Shown: one piece after another, positions 19,954 through 33,223 of the stretch
How the letters are laid out: each line of letters starts with the position of its first letter
How positions within the stretch are numbered: position 1 is the stretch's first letter
NCBI GenBank assembly: GCA_025603075.1
Contig: MU626326.1
Location: 36,691 to 100,690 of the forward strand
Direction of reading: 5' to 3'
Origin: Neoconidiobolus thromboides FSU 785
Lineage: Eukaryota > Entomophthoromycota > Entomophthoromycetes > Entomophthorales > Neoconidiobolaceae
Length of the DNA stretch: 64,000 nt
Translations under genes and position numbers: made by a program
The notes under the pieces: model-generated
Seen by the model: the letters and a program-made list of their open reading frames with translations, nothing else
The model's database searches: none
Told to the model about the DNA's origin: nothing

Positions 19954-22900
19954 TTATGAGACTAACTCGTTACCCATAATGTCTTCAAGGATTGACCAAT
20001 CAAGAGAATCGGAATGACAAAACCTAGTGGGATGGAAGCATAAAGTACCTCTCAAATCATTAAGTTTATATAATAGTTCATTCTTTGGAGATTTAATCTT
20101 TCCATTTTTTACCTGAAGATTAAATTCCTCCCATTCTTGAAAAGTATTAAATGAATTAGAAGGTATATGAGGGAAAATTTGCTTAAATATCCCAGTATTA
20201 AGTTTGGCTACTTTCCTGAAGATACCATGATAGGTAGCATCACATATGGGATCTTGTGATAGTTGTTGGACCCAAGGGTGTTGATCATACACCTTGTTCA
20301 AAAGTCCTAAATGTTCTCTCCAAAGCTTGACTCGTAAATCATGAGCAAATCTCCTTCCAGTAAACTTTTTGTTGTCCATATTCATAGAAACCCTTTTTGT
20401 GTCTAAAACAACAGCTCCTAATTCTGAATCTCGATTTCCAAGCATTGATCTATCATTAAGATTGTTTGAAGCAATGATTGCAATCTCATCATCTACTAAC
20501 ATTATTTTACTATGTACAAACACCATATCAGTCACACATTTCCATTCAAATTCTTCATCTCCTTGAGTGTTATCATTACTAGACATTTCTTTACCAGAAG
20601 GAAGGATACCATAGGTTCTTAAAAAGTAAAATCCTACATAATCAAATGCGTCTAAATCGGGGAATTCTAGTTTAAATTGATCAAGCAAAGATAGTCCGCC
20701 ACGGAAGAGTGTTTGATATGATAGCTGTAACATATGGTTAGCAGGTTTTCCAGTTTCTTCTGGAATAGGGAACATAATAAACACTCTAAACTTTCTTTTG
20801 TTTTTTATGGCATCTTTGATCCTATCTAAAATAGCTACAATAATTCGATTCTCTACCCCACCACCTGCTGTTGATGATACTATATATTGGTTTTCTATAT
20901 AGATATAGTGTTGAGCTTTAGAAATGGCTGCCATATAGGCACCATAGACAGATGCTTCAGTAGTTCTTCCTTGTAATCCAGACCAATCTCCTAATGATCT
21001 AATAATCTGAACCTCGCATGTAAACCTTCCTCTACCAGCAATACCTGAAGGGGGAAGAGCAGGGGCTTTTGGGAGTCCGATCTTAGGTAAATGCTCAAAA
21101 GTATGACTTTTTCTATGATGATTCCATCTTTCTATAAAATTAACTGCAACATCATAAGCAGCTAAGCCCTCAATAGCTACTGAGACATCATGCCATGGCA
21201 TTCTACATCTAGAAAACCTATGTACTATATCCTTTGTTGGTTCACTGTAACTTTCTGGTCTAGAATCCTGTGGTTGGTAGTAATCTAGTCCAAGCCAAAC
21301 ATAATTGGGCTCAAATTTTGAATTGTTTTTCTTAAGCTCTAAATAAGTTAAAGTTTCTGCCATCCCTCTTAAATTTTCTAGCTTTTGGTTTACTTTATAT
21401 TTAATTTTCGGCTTCGATTCTGTATTCTCATTTGAATCATCAAGATCTAAAGCTGCTGTTGGAAGTAAAAAGGACCCCGGACTTGTCATATTTGAGTTAG
21501 GTGAAAAATTGGGAGATCCATTCAACGGTGATATATTTCCAAGTCCAGGTCCAGTAAATCTATAAGAAGGAGAAGTAGGTGGAGGAGTCTTCGGCTTTAA
21601 AGAAGGTGGTACACCTAGATCTGTTAATTCATGATTAAAAGTGTCATACCTACCAACTGCATAATCTAAGCCCCCTACAATTGCTTTAGTAAAATCAATG
21701 CATGTAAATTTTTGGTGATGAGACCATAAAAAGTTTGGTAAACTAAAAGCTGGGTCCCTCATAATATGTATGTTTGGATGGTCTGCTTCGAGGATTTCTT
21801 TAGCTTCTTCCGAACATAAACTTAAAAAAAGAGAATTATTCCATATAATAACATATATTTGTATTCCCTCGTCTGCTTTTTTCCATAATAGGTTACATAG
21901 TCTATCTTCATCTTTGAGTGGCAATGAGTCTCTCTTTAAATGGATAAAAGGGCTAAGCCACCAACAGCTCATAAATATAGAATCTGTAGCATCGTTTATT
22001 AAAGAAAAACTTTTATCAAAAAAGTCTTTGCCATCAACTAATGCCTCACAAGCGATATGTGATCTAACCTCAGCAAATGATTCAAAAGGATGTTGGTATC
22101 TAAGCAGTTGTTTCCTGTGGGAGCTTGACATTGATTCAACGCTGCCACTACTTTTACGACCACAAGGAGTGGGATCTTCCCAACTTAGTATTTGATCGCC
22201 GCATTTAGCACAAGTATAATGCAAAAGCTCTGATATTACCACCATGTTACTTTCAAATGCCCCGAAATCTGTGTGACATGTAGCACATAAAAAAGTTGAC
22301 GACTTACAATAACTACAACGATAGGTATCATGCAATACATACCCTCTATGCATTAAATAATGAGACGAGTAATGAAAACAAGATGAACAATATCCCATTT
22401 TACACGGCCTTTCTTCTCCCCATTCACTAATGGTACCATCGCAACGTGCACTAAAAAATATAAGTTTTTATTTGAAAAATTACTAAATAGTTACCATAAT
22501 TCCTCATCATAATCTTGATGACCCCTTGACATAGCTCCACAAGATGTACGACATTTTAGAGTAACTTGAGTACATTCAGTACATTTATACCTTGATCTTC
22601 TTAATAAATTACGCTGTACTCTACCATGCACGGTCTGTTTAAAACACCATGAACAGTAAGCAAAAGCAACAAATTTTTTATCACTTAATAGATTGGTCAT
22701 TCCTATTTTTATTGCTTCTTTTTCGATACTTTCAACTTCTCTTAAGATTTCATTCTGGTAATCTCCTGACCCAGTAATTGGGCCAATTTTTGTGCCATCA
22801 TCTAAAGATAACTGTCGAGCCATTCTTTCTCTAAGGCCTCCATCTCCATCTACTAAACTATTTGGGTTAGGTATAGGACTTACTATACTATTTATATCTT

Positions 22901-23531
22901 CTCCAATAGTCGCCCCACACGTAGAAGTTGGAGAAGAGGCTCTGGGCAATTCTTTTATTAAACTCAAGAAGTTTGAACTATTAGACTCTTCGTATTCCAA
23001 TTTTGAATCACTGCTTAAGAGCTCTTTGATGGTTTGTGGGCTAGGGCTATATACTTGTATTTCCGCTTTTTGCTCTATATCTTCATCACAATCTTCATAT
23101 CTTAATGGATCCAGTCGCGCTGCTCTTAATTGTGATCTTTCTGCAACTAGGGCCGATTTTAATGTCTGTAAATTAAGCCTTAATTCCTTCTTCTTAGCTT
23201 TTCCCAGTCCACTTAATCTTGATTGAACATTTTCTATCATCGTTGTTAATAATTCTTCTGAGGCTAATATTTCAGGCGATAATGAGGATATTTTATCACT
23301 GTCATTATTTTCAATTACTTCCCCACTTTCGCTTAGCTGCTCTATTAAATCTTGAATATATTCATGCTTCTTTAAACATGCATTTTCACTATTTGTATCC
23401 GCTGTTTCGCCTTCAATGACTATATCCGGTGTAATAATGGTTGATTGGTTACTATCGTTGTCTGGTTTTATCATATCATCATAAAGTACCCTAGATAAAG
23501 AAGGACTATTAACTTCATTTGCGGTTGACAT
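19954..23531 (-). CDS. Phospholipase D with an N-terminal cysteine-rich (zinc-ribbon-like) region
   Basis: Phospholipase D hydrolyses phosphatidylcholine to phosphatidic acid. Two exons (23531-22495, 22450-19954) join in phase to 1177 residues. Residues 1-300 are acidic and disordered. Residues 300-480 hold about nine CxxC pairs (CSWC, CTEC, CARC, CSSC, CSYC, CATC, CAKC), suggesting several zinc-binding knuckles; the intron lies inside this region. The catalytic part has both HKD motifs: HHQKFTCIDFTKAIVGGLD near 590 and VHSKIMLVDD followed by SNNLNDRSM near 989, with GLQGRTTEASVY and YIYIENQYIVSS between them, as in eukaryotic PLDs. PX and PH domains normal for PLD1 and Spo14 are missing, replaced by the Cys-rich region, which may serve in membrane or protein binding. 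It shares a 395-bp divergent promoter with the Per1 gene. Confidence 0.93.
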
Positions 23532-23925
23532 TTTAACAAATTTAATTAAAAAGGGCTCAGAATTCTCTTATATAAGTGTTTTATTGTAATTTCTTTTTAT
23601 GCTAAATTTTCAAGTGTTTTAGTTAAATTAAGGTTATTTTTTCATTTAATGGCTCAAATGAAACTTTATCATCTACAAATGTCCCACATGGATAATTTTT
23701 GGTGTCAACTGCTATAACCGAAACGATACCTACCATGTGTTAGTCAATATTTAAAAGTTTGACATTAAAATTTACCTTTGTGATGTATTTTTCTCACGCG
23801 TAAATTTAGATATTAATATTTTGTTAAACTTATTAGCATCATAAATATTTTGCAGAATTAAGTTGACATCATTATTGGAAAATGAGCTTCACAAAGTATT
23901 TGTTTTGAGGTTCTATTTTTTTAAA

Positions 23926-24909
23926 ATGCTACCAACTAAATTTATAAATTTGCTATTTTCTTCACTATTAGTATCAATTTATTTAGCAAGCAGAGGTGAT
24001 AACCAGCCAAAGTTTATCAATTGTCTAACCAAATGTAAAGTAGATGAATGCGATTCAAACGGAAATAGCAAAACCCCCCTTCCGTTACAGCTTCAGTTAA
24101 CATTTTGGAATTGCGAAGATGAATGTAAATACCAGTGCATGCAAAAAAGTTACAGTATAATGCTACAAAATGATCAAGTTGAACAATTTTATGGCAAATG
24201 GCCGTTTTATAGAGTGTTTGGTATTCAAGAGATAGCTAGTTTCGTTTTTTCCATTTTAAATGGTTATCAGCATTTCAAAGGTTTAATGAGATTAAAAAAT
24301 GAAATCAGTTTTTTTTCCCCATATAAAATCATATATATGATATACGCATGTATATCCCTGAATACTTGGGTTTGGTCAACTATATTTCATGCTAGAGATA
24401 AAATATTTACTGAAAAAATGGATTATTTTTCTGCTTATTTGTCAATCATCTATACTCTTTACATGACTTCAATGAGAGTCTTTAGGGTCAATTATGTATC
24501 CCATCCGAAATATTTTATTACTTGGAGTCTAGTTTGTTTAGTTATTTATGCAAGACATGTAGCTTATTTAAGTGGTAAATTTGATTATGATTATAATATG
24601 TTAGCAAATATAGTTACCGGAGGTATTAATAACCTTTTATGGTTTTTTTGGTCTACCTTTAATCAGCTTTTTCATCAGCCTAAGCACCCTAACCGTTGGG
24701 CTCCTTCTATTGTTTGTTTCCTTATTTCTTTAGCTATGAGCATGGAATTGTTTGACTTCCCAGCTGTATTTGGTTTATTTGATGCCCATTCTATTTGGCA
24801 TTTCTCTACTATTTTCCTTATACCACGTTGGTATGACTTTTTTGTTAATGATATCAAGTATCTACACCTTAACTTGTTAGATAACAGAATATCTGCCAAA
24901 GAAATTTAA
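23926..24909 (+). CDS. PER1: Per1/PGAP3-like GPI-phospholipid remodelling protein
   Basis: Per1/PGAP3 is an ER/Golgi membrane hydrolase that removes the sn-2 acyl chain from GPI anchors and belongs to the CREST superfamily. Starting at 23926, it has 327 residues: a signal peptide (MLPTKFINLLFSSLLVSIYL), then the lumenal Cys-rich domain with CLTKC, FWNCEDECKYQCM and FYGKWPFYRVFGIQE (the family's signature block), then seven hydrophobic segments. CREST residues are present: WSTIFHARDKIFTEKMDYF and DAHSIWHFSTIFLIPRWYDF. An in-frame ATG 21 codons upstream (23863) would put charged residues before the signal peptide, so I prefer the downstream start. No intron is needed. Confidence 0.93.
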   Translation: MLPTKFINLLFSSLLVSIYLASRGDNQPKFINCLTKCKVDECDSNGNSKTPLPLQLQLTFWNCEDECKYQCMQKSYSIMLQNDQVEQFYGKWPFYRVFGIQEIASFVFSILNGYQHFKGLMRLKNEISFFSPYKIIYMIYACISLNTWVWSTIFHARDKIFTEKMDYFSAYLSIIYTLYMTSMRVFRVNYVSHPKYFITWSLVCLVIYARHVAYLSGKFDYDYNMLANIVTGGINNLLWFFWSTFNQLFHQPKHPNRWAPSIVCFLISLAMSMELFDFPAVFGLFDAHSIWHFSTIFLIPRWYDFFVNDIKYLHLNLLDNRISAKEI

Positions 24910-25269
24910 TTAGAGTAAAAGTTTTTTTTGTAATTGAGTATCATTTCAATAATTAATATAATAAATTTGTATTATTACTTTTTTGACTATAGCAACTATG
25001 ACTTTAAAGTATATTTCTACTCGAATATTCATTAACTTATTACTTTATTTTTCCAGATCTAAAATGACTCACTGCCACTTACAACTTTTTGTAACACTGT
25101 TTAATATTGAGATTTTTAACTTTAATTGGTAGATATAATATACCAAATTGAACAATATTTTAGAATATAAAGCTGTTTGTTACTTTTAATCGACTGGTTA
25201 AACATATATAAACCAAGTAGCTAATGTTTCACTATTATGGCAAAGTGAATATATAAGTGTAGCGTATAT
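24910..25269. other. Spacer after Per1
   Basis: AT-rich, with nothing recognised. A TATA-like ATATATAA lies at about 25250 just before the hypothetical small gene. Confidence 0.35.
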
Positions 25270-25533
25270 TTGGATGCTGAAAGTTTATATCAGGATACGA
25301 AAATAAAAAACGAAGATAAGAAATACATGGGAAAATACTCTTACAGTAAATTTGGACAATTTACTTTGATAAATATTTATGATTACACGGGAATTAGGGC
25401 AACCAATCTGCAATTAGATGGTGGAGATTTTACGGAGAATCGTGCGGATAAACACTATGTAAGATTAGATTTACGCATAAACCAACTTAATAATGCAAAA
25501 TTTCTCGAAACTATGAATTCAAGCTATCTTTAA
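25270..25533 (+). CDS. Hypothetical small protein
   Basis: Open frame of 87 codons, rich in Tyr, Asn, Lys and Asp, with the segment GKYSYSKFGQFTLINIYDYT. It has no signal peptide, membrane segment or known domain, and I do not recognise it. Its codon use and balanced composition are more protein-like than the spurious AT-rich frames around it. It may be the last exon of a gene whose 5' part I cannot place, or a gene remnant. Confidence is low. Confidence 0.35.
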   Translation: MDAESLYQDTKIKNEDKKYMGKYSYSKFGQFTLINIYDYTGIRATNLQLDGGDFTENRADKHYVRLDLRINQLNNAKFLETMNSSYL

Positions 25534-25913
25534 TTAAAGTCTTGATATTCATCATCATTTTTAATTAAAACTTCGTTTCAAGTATTTTAACCATAAAATA
25601 GTGATTAGAACCAAGTTTAAGCTTATATAATATTTATGTTATAGCTTTAAATTACATACTAGTTAATTGAATAATTATGACATAACATAAGGAGAGAAGC
25701 TGATAATAACATCAAAGAATAGATTTGACTTTAAATTTTGTCATGGCTAAAAAAGGCATAGTTTTTTTGAAATAAATTTTGCCGTGAAATTCCCATATTA
25801 AATACTAGCCAATAAAAGCTTCCATGTTTGCTAACTGTTTAAAGACGAAAAGGTTAAACTAACAGAAATTTAATTCTTGAAAGCCACTTTTCTTAGAAAA
25901 ACAAAGTGTTAAA

Positions 25914-26968
<1,055 letters not shown>

Positions 26969-27757
26969 ATTGAAACATCGATTATTGCAGCTATATTATT
27001 AAAAACATGCTTAGATTGTTTAAACTATAATTTCATTTGATTAATATAATAAAGTTTAGCACTTTGATTTTTATGCACATTATTACAGAAAGATTTAGCT
27101 GAGTGCTTGAAAATTTTGATTTAAAATTTTGATTTTTTATATTGATTCTACTAATCTCCTTAAACTTTAAAGCGTTTATCTATTATAAATTTAAATATGT
27201 TTATTAACTTTGATCTATTAAGTCAAGTTTTAAATTAAAATGTTTAATACAATAAAGTTGTTACTAAGTGTTTATATGTCTGAAATTTTAAAGATATTCA
27301 TTTCAAAAAGAGATAAATTAGTCACTAAATTAATTTTGTATAAATAGTCATTTGTTTTAAATAAAGCTTTTACTATTAGTTATTTTTATAGTTAATTTCT
27401 GATATAAAATTAAAACGTTTTTCAAAATATATTGTACTTAATATTTGATCCTTAATTAATATTGGTGTAAAATTAAATTAAAAAATACAAAGTTTTATTA
27501 TTTTACTATTCTATCCAAATATACTAATTAAATATATCAACAAAATTATATAAATTAATAAATTCAAGGCTACCTGAAAGTATAATATCTGGGTTTCGCA
27601 CCTATCTTATTTTGTCAAAAGCTACAAGCTCCTCTTTGTATTCGTCCTTGGTGTTCCTATAAGTGTACCTTTATATAAAGAATTTAAGGTAGTAAAACAA
27701 TTTACACAAATTATTATGATAAATATTATTAAATTTGGTTATTTTTATTATTATCTA
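26969..27757. other. Intergenic spacer
   Basis: AT-rich DNA without a recognisable gene or RNA, leading into two MITEs. Confidence 0.4.
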
Positions 27758-27862
27758 AATATGGTAATGTTTTTTTTGGTTTCATTATTTTTTCCATTTC
27801 TTAAGCACTATTTGAGTGGAAAGATTGTTAGTAAAATTCTTAAAAAATACATCCTCATATAG
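27758..27862 (+). repeat. MITE copy 4
   Basis: A family core with TTAAGCACTATTTGAGTGGA and an ATACATCCTCATAT end. The left terminus has decayed (ATATGGTAATG). Confidence 0.85.
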
Positions 27863-28099
27863 TATTTCACAATTATTAAAACAAAATGAAGCATCATGTC
27901 TATTTAAATTTATTCAATATGTTTATTTATCTATTATCTTAGGATCTTTATACACTTTATATAGTTTATAAAGAGTATACATATATCTTAAAGGTATATT
28001 AGTATCTGTGTAACTAAAACTCACACATGAATATTATAAAACCCATATATGCTTGACTAATTAACTTATTATCGTTAGATGATATCTTGATACAAATAC

Positions 28100-28206
28100 C
28101 ATATGGGAGTGTTTTTTTTTGACTTCATTATTTTTTCCATTTTTTAAGCGCTATTTAAGCAGAAAATTTGTTAGTAAAATTAAACACAAAAATACATTCC
28201 CATATA
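28100..28206 (+). repeat. MITE copy 5
   Basis: It starts CATATGGGAGTG and ends ACATTCCCATATA, in the same orientation as copy 4, about 240 bases away. Confidence 0.88.
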
Positions 28207-28565
28207 TAAAACAAAGCTAAGTCTTAATATAGGTTAGTTTAAAGTAGTTCGAAAAATAATTTGATTTTTTAGCAAAAATTGCAATACCAAGTGTTATAGA
28301 AATGTCGCTTTTTGCTTAATTCTAAACTCATAAATTGTGACGTTTTTTATTCAGCTTTACTTAATAGCTTAAAAAGTTTGTTTTAAATTAAACCAAGCTT
28401 TTAAACTTACCTGTTTAATACACATTTCACAAAGTAGATTTAAACATTATTATTATAACAGTGTAACGATTCTGTAATGGATTACTATCCTTTACCTTTC
28501 GTTATTATAGTATTAAATTGATAATAAAATTATATTATATTTGTTCAACGGCCTTTATAAGATAA
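28207..28565. other. Spacer before tRNA-Val
   Basis: No gene recognised. Like the rest of the flanking spacer it is AT-rich. Confidence 0.35.
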
Positions 28566-28639
28566 GCTTCGGTAGTGTAGTTGGTTATCACGTCACCCTT
28601 ACAAGGTGAAGGTCTCCAGTTCGAACCTGGGCTGAAGCA
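28566..28639 (+). tRNA. tRNA-Val (TAC)
   Basis: Full cloverleaf without an intron: acceptor GCTTCGG/CTGAAGC, anticodon stem TCACC/GGTGA with loop CTTACAA (anticodon TAC), T-arm TCCAG-TTCGAAC-CTGGG, discriminator A, followed by TTTTT. An identical gene lies on the minus strand at 51198-51271. Confidence 0.95.
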
Positions 28640-29280
28640 TTTTTGCGATTTTAAATCACACCCATATAGATAAGTGTGATTATTGAATTGAGGTGTCTTT
28701 GACTAAAAATGCTAAATTTGATCAAAAAGTTAAGCTAAACAATGTCTTATTCTAATTTCAATTTTCAATAATTTAAAAATAATTAAATTTTAATAACTTT
28801 TTCTGAAAAGAAATATAGTCTTTAAGCTTTAAAGCAATGTTTTATTGATACTTTGTAAGTTAAGTTTAATTCAATTGTCAAATTGACAACTTTTTAATAT
28901 CAAGCTATCGTTATTTGATGATCAAACAATATTTTAAAATGATCAAAGAATTATTATAAAATATCAGATGAAGTAAATATGATAATTAAAATTATGAAAC
29001 TTTTACGTTACATACAAATTTAAATTAAAGTAATAACTCTCTAGATTTTAATTTGATTGTCAGTTAATAAAGTGAGCCATAACAAAAAAATGGAGAGGGT
29101 GTGATTTAAAGGGAAATTTTGTTAGCATAAAAAAAGAGTTATAATGACCTAAGTTTCAGTAAACTTATGTAGAAAGAGTTGATTGGCAGAAAATGAAATT
29201 AAATAAGAATGGCACCAAACCCAAGAGGAAATAGAAAAATTTAATTAGTTTTTAATAAAATATATAAGTAGTAGAAAGAA
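28640..29280. other. Upstream region of the Sey1 gene
   Basis: AT-rich spacer, with no feature recognised beyond the probable promoter of the gene starting at 29281. Confidence 0.35.
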
Positions 29281-31925
29281 ATGGATAAAAGTTCAAGTGA
29301 AGGATCGATAGAATCGCCAGCTTTTGTTAAAGTAGAATCAAATCAACCCGATTTTTTAAGTGACCAAGAAATGACCATCGAAAATAAAGAAGATAATCTT
29401 ACAAGCCAAATTCAGGTAATTGATGAACACCAAGCCTTCAGTGAGGAGCTTACTCATTATATGAAAGATGTATGGCAATTAGATAAGTGTGGTTTTAACT
29501 ATAACTTAGTAGCAGTATTTGGATCTCAATCCACAGGAAAAAGTAAGTGTTTTTAACATAGAATTTGAATTTTGTTTAAATAAATTTAAGGTACTCTTTT
29601 AAATGCTTTATTTAAGACCAAATTTGATACAATGGGTGAAAGATACCGTCAACAAACTACTAAAGGTTTATGGGTTAGTTTAGCTAAAGATTCAAATACT
29701 TTGGTTATGGACGTAGAAGGTGTGGATGGTAGAGAGCGTGGTGAGGACCAAGATTTTGAACGGAAAAGTGCTCTTTTCTCGTTAGCAGTAGCTCAAGTTT
29801 TGATCGTTAATTTATGGGAGAATCAAATAGGACTTTACAATGGTGCCAATATGGGCCTACTCAAAACCGTTTTTGAAGTAAACTTGGAATTATTTCAACA
29901 AAAAGGGAAAGGAAAGACGTTGCTATTTTTCGTAATCCGTGATCATATTGGCAAAGTTCCACTCTCTCATTTGTCAGAAACTTTGAAACAAGATTTACAA
30001 CGTTGCTGGAATGAACTCGCTAAACCAAAAGGTTTAGAAAATTCAAGTATTACTGATTTCTTTGACTTTATGTTTTTCGGATTACCACATAAAGTGTTAC
30101 TGCCTGAAGAGTTCGATGAGCAAACACAAATCCTTAAACAATGCTTTTATGACCCATCCCATCCTAACTATGTTTTTAGACCACAATACCATAAGAGAAT
30201 TCCAGCAGATGGATTCAAGGTATACGCTGAGAGTATTTGGGAGCAAATTATTACGAATAAAAACTTAGATTTACCTACGCAACAACAGCTATTAGCCCAA
30301 TTCAGATGTGACGAAATTGCATCCTCAATCAATAGCGAAGTTCACAAAGAGTTTAAACCTTATAGAGATGAGATAGATTCTGGTAAAATAGTAGCAGATT
30401 TAGGCAAAGTGTTTAATGAAATTAAAAGTACTGCATTAAATAAATTTGATGATGAAGCAGGGAGATATAATAAGGAAGTTTATTCAAAAAAACGCAGTGA
30501 ATTGGAAGAAAAAATTCATGACTATTTCCATGGTTATTTTAAAGCACAATTAGATGGGCTTAGTAGCCAATCTTATAGTAACTTCACTAAAGTTATCGAA
30601 CAAGGATTAAAGCAAGTTGATTATGATTTTGTTAGTCTTACTACCAAGGCATCAGAAGAAGCCAAAAAGACCTTTAATGATTTAGCAAGTGGAATCGTTT
30701 TAAAAGGTGCAGATTGGGCATTTGTTAAAGAGCAACATTCCTTGGAAGAAAACATTAGTGATTTTATTACAAATAAAAGACAAGGAGAAATGGTTAAATT
30801 AGAACAAAATCTAACTAATTCAATATCCAATCAATTTGTTGATACGTTATCGCCATTATTTAATAATGCTAAAGAGGATCTTTGGCCAAATGTATTAAAA
30901 TATTATAAAGATTATACAGATAGCGCTACGAAACAATTAAAGGATAGATGCTCAGGTAATAACTATTCTATTTCGTAAATAATAAATTAAAGTAATCTTT
31001 TAGCATTCAACCTTAATGATGAAGAAATAGAAAAAAATGTTGCTGAATTAAGGGTTAAAAGTTGGGAGACATTAATTAAACATATTAAAGACGAAGTAGC
31101 AGATACCATGTTGTTAGCAAAATTAAGATATCGATTAGAAGAAAATTTCCGATATGATGCAGATGGATTGCCTAGAGTTTGGAAACCTGAGGACGATATT
31201 GACTATTACTTTAAAACAGCAAAGAATTTGGTAATTTAAACTATAGTTATAGTTTTATAATACTCATAATATTTATACTATTGTTTAGTCTTTAGAATTA
31301 ATCCCATTATTGTCTAAAATTGAGTTCGATAATTCATTCAACCCAGATACTTTCTTTGATGGAGTATGTATATTTTAGTTGCATAAAAATAATACTGATT
31401 ATTTATTTTTAGGCTACAACTAATATTGACTTCCATAGAAGTTTAAACGTAGTTAGTCATGCCAAAATTAACGATATAGAGGCAAGATTTAAAAGAGAAG
31501 CTGATGCTTTGTTTTTAGAAGCTAAGCGTAGTATTGTATCTACTACGGCCAAGGTACCATACTGGGTAATAGGCTTAATATTGGTATTAGGGTGGAACGA
31601 AATAATGTATGTGTTATCAACGCCCATGTCATTTTTATTCTTAATATTTGGCGGAGTGGCATTTTATGCAGTATGGACCTTAAAACTCATTGGCCCACTT
31701 ACTAGAGTTATTGAAGCTCTTGTTAGAGAAGTATACAATCAGACTAGAAAAGCATTAGAAGAATCAGTCAAAAACCAAGAAGCTATCCCACTTAGACCCA
31801 TGTCATCGAAGGGTTCTGAAATGCTTGGCTCTCCAACCTCTAGTGATAGAATTGAAGTAGAGCACCCTGTTTCACCTGTTCAAAATATGGATTCGTTACC
31901 TGGTACTGTAGAATTTGATGACTAA
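29281..31925 (+). CDS. SEY1: Sey1/RHD3-type GTPase (atlastin-like ER fusion protein)
   Basis: Sey1 drives homotypic ER membrane fusion and shapes the tubular ER network. Five exons (29281-29542, 29591-30955, 31004-31230, 31289-31363, 31413-31925) join in phase to 813 residues, near the fungal size. The P-loop GSQSTGKST spans the first junction (residues 81-89) and is followed by [13 protein letters not shown]. Switch and G3 region: QQTTKGLW and [15 protein letters not shown]4-like: [10 protein letters not shown] long helical middle domain follows. Near the C-terminus two close membrane segments ([12 protein letters not shown] and [15 protein letters not shown]) form the ER hairpin, before a cytosolic tail. 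All hallmark residues are intact. Confidence 0.96.
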
Positions 31926-32220
31926 TCTTTTATCTTTTTATCTGTTTACAATAAATTACATCTTTATTAGTTTTGTCTTTGTAACGAACCACAACTAATT
32001 TTCACATGACTAAAAATGAAAGTATGAAAAATAATCGAAATTCGAATATGGGGTGGCATATTTTTTCATTTGGTATTTAGCAAATATTGAATACTTTAGG
32101 CTGCTTAAAAACTGGACAAAATATTAATACAAGACAAGACATGTCAAATATCATTAATTATATAGCATTTTATATAATTTAAAATCAAATATTCAAACAA
32201 ATTCTTTATTAAATATGTAC
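31926..32220. other. Spacer between convergent Sey1 and Pam17 genes
   Basis: AT-rich 3' flanks of two convergent genes. No gene is recognised, and a MITE follows at 32221. Confidence 0.4.
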
Positions 32221-32328
32221 ATATGATAGTTCTTTTTGATTTCATTACTTTTTCCATTTTTTGAGCGCTATTTGAGCAGAAAATTTGTTAGTAAAATCCT
32301 TAAACAAAGAAGTACATCCACATATATT
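32221..32328 (+). repeat. MITE copy 6, adjoining the Pam17 3' end
   Basis: The core TTGAGCGCTATTTGAGCAGA and the end TACATCCACATATA are clear; the left end is decayed. The element stops about 50 bases past the Pam17 stop codon, so it may lie in or near that gene's 3' UTR. Confidence 0.85.
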
Positions 32329-32375
32329 AAAACATCAAAATCTCAATTTAAATCAATTTTATTATTCTCTAAAAT

Positions 32376-33038
32376 TTAGATGCCCATTTGTCTTTTGTAA
32401 TCAAATTGACGGCGGAGCCAATGACGGTAATCTTTAATACTTTTTATCTTTTCTCCATAATAATCTGGTGGTGCAGTTACTGATCTAGGTTGAATTGCCA
32501 TATTTACACGATATTTTGCTATTCTTTTATAAAAATCAGCATCTTTCTAAAAATTTAAGGTTAATAAAACTCTTAATTATCTTATTAAACTAATGTTTCT
32601 AGATCTAAATATTATTAAATAAATGGTTACCAAAGCAAGCTGTTCATTAATTTTAGGTCTCAATAATTTAAAAGCTAGAGAACCCAAAAGTGGGGTAGTT
32701 AAAAAAGCAGTAAACCCAGCAGCACCTGAAGCCAAAATAAAAACAATCATAGGGTCCATACCATAGATCATAAAATCACTACTTGGATCTAATGTAACAT
32801 TAGTCATTAAATAAGATCCAGTTGCTCCACTTGCAATAAAAGCTGAAGGGTATGAAAGTAATTGATCCCTTAGCTGACGTTGTTTTTTATATTGAAAGTA
32901 ATCTGTCCAACTCATTGAAGAAGCATCATGTGATTCACTCTTAATTTCAGTATTTTCCTTGAATAATACGCTTTGGGTATGAAGTCCTCGTAAGCTTACA
33001 GCTCGAATTAATTTTGAATTGATTTTTAATGTATTCAT
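32376..33038 (-). CDS. PAM17: Pam17-like mitochondrial import motor protein
   Basis: Pam17 is an inner-membrane protein that helps assemble the presequence translocase-associated motor at TIM23. Two exons (33038-32631, 32546-32376) give 192 residues. There is a basic, Ser/Leu-rich mitochondrial presequence (MNTLKINSKLIRAVSLRGLH), then the family block MSWTDYFQYKKQRQLRDQ, two membrane segments (SAFIASGATGSYLM; IVFILASGAAGFTAFLTTPL), and the C-terminal signature PDYYGEKIKSIKDYRHWLR, which lies wholly in exon 2 and confirms the splice. Confidence 0.93.
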
Positions 33039-33223
33039 TATAAACTAAGAGATATTTTAAAAGTAACTTAGGATTGTTTATGTAATGGTTTGATCTAATT
33101 GGCTAAATAATAAGAATGATATCTTATATAAAACTACAAATAGATTTGCCCAAAAACAGGCTTAAAAAATAATCTTATAAAGACAGTGTTAAAGTTTGAT
33201 TTAATTTTTTATTACTAGTAAGA

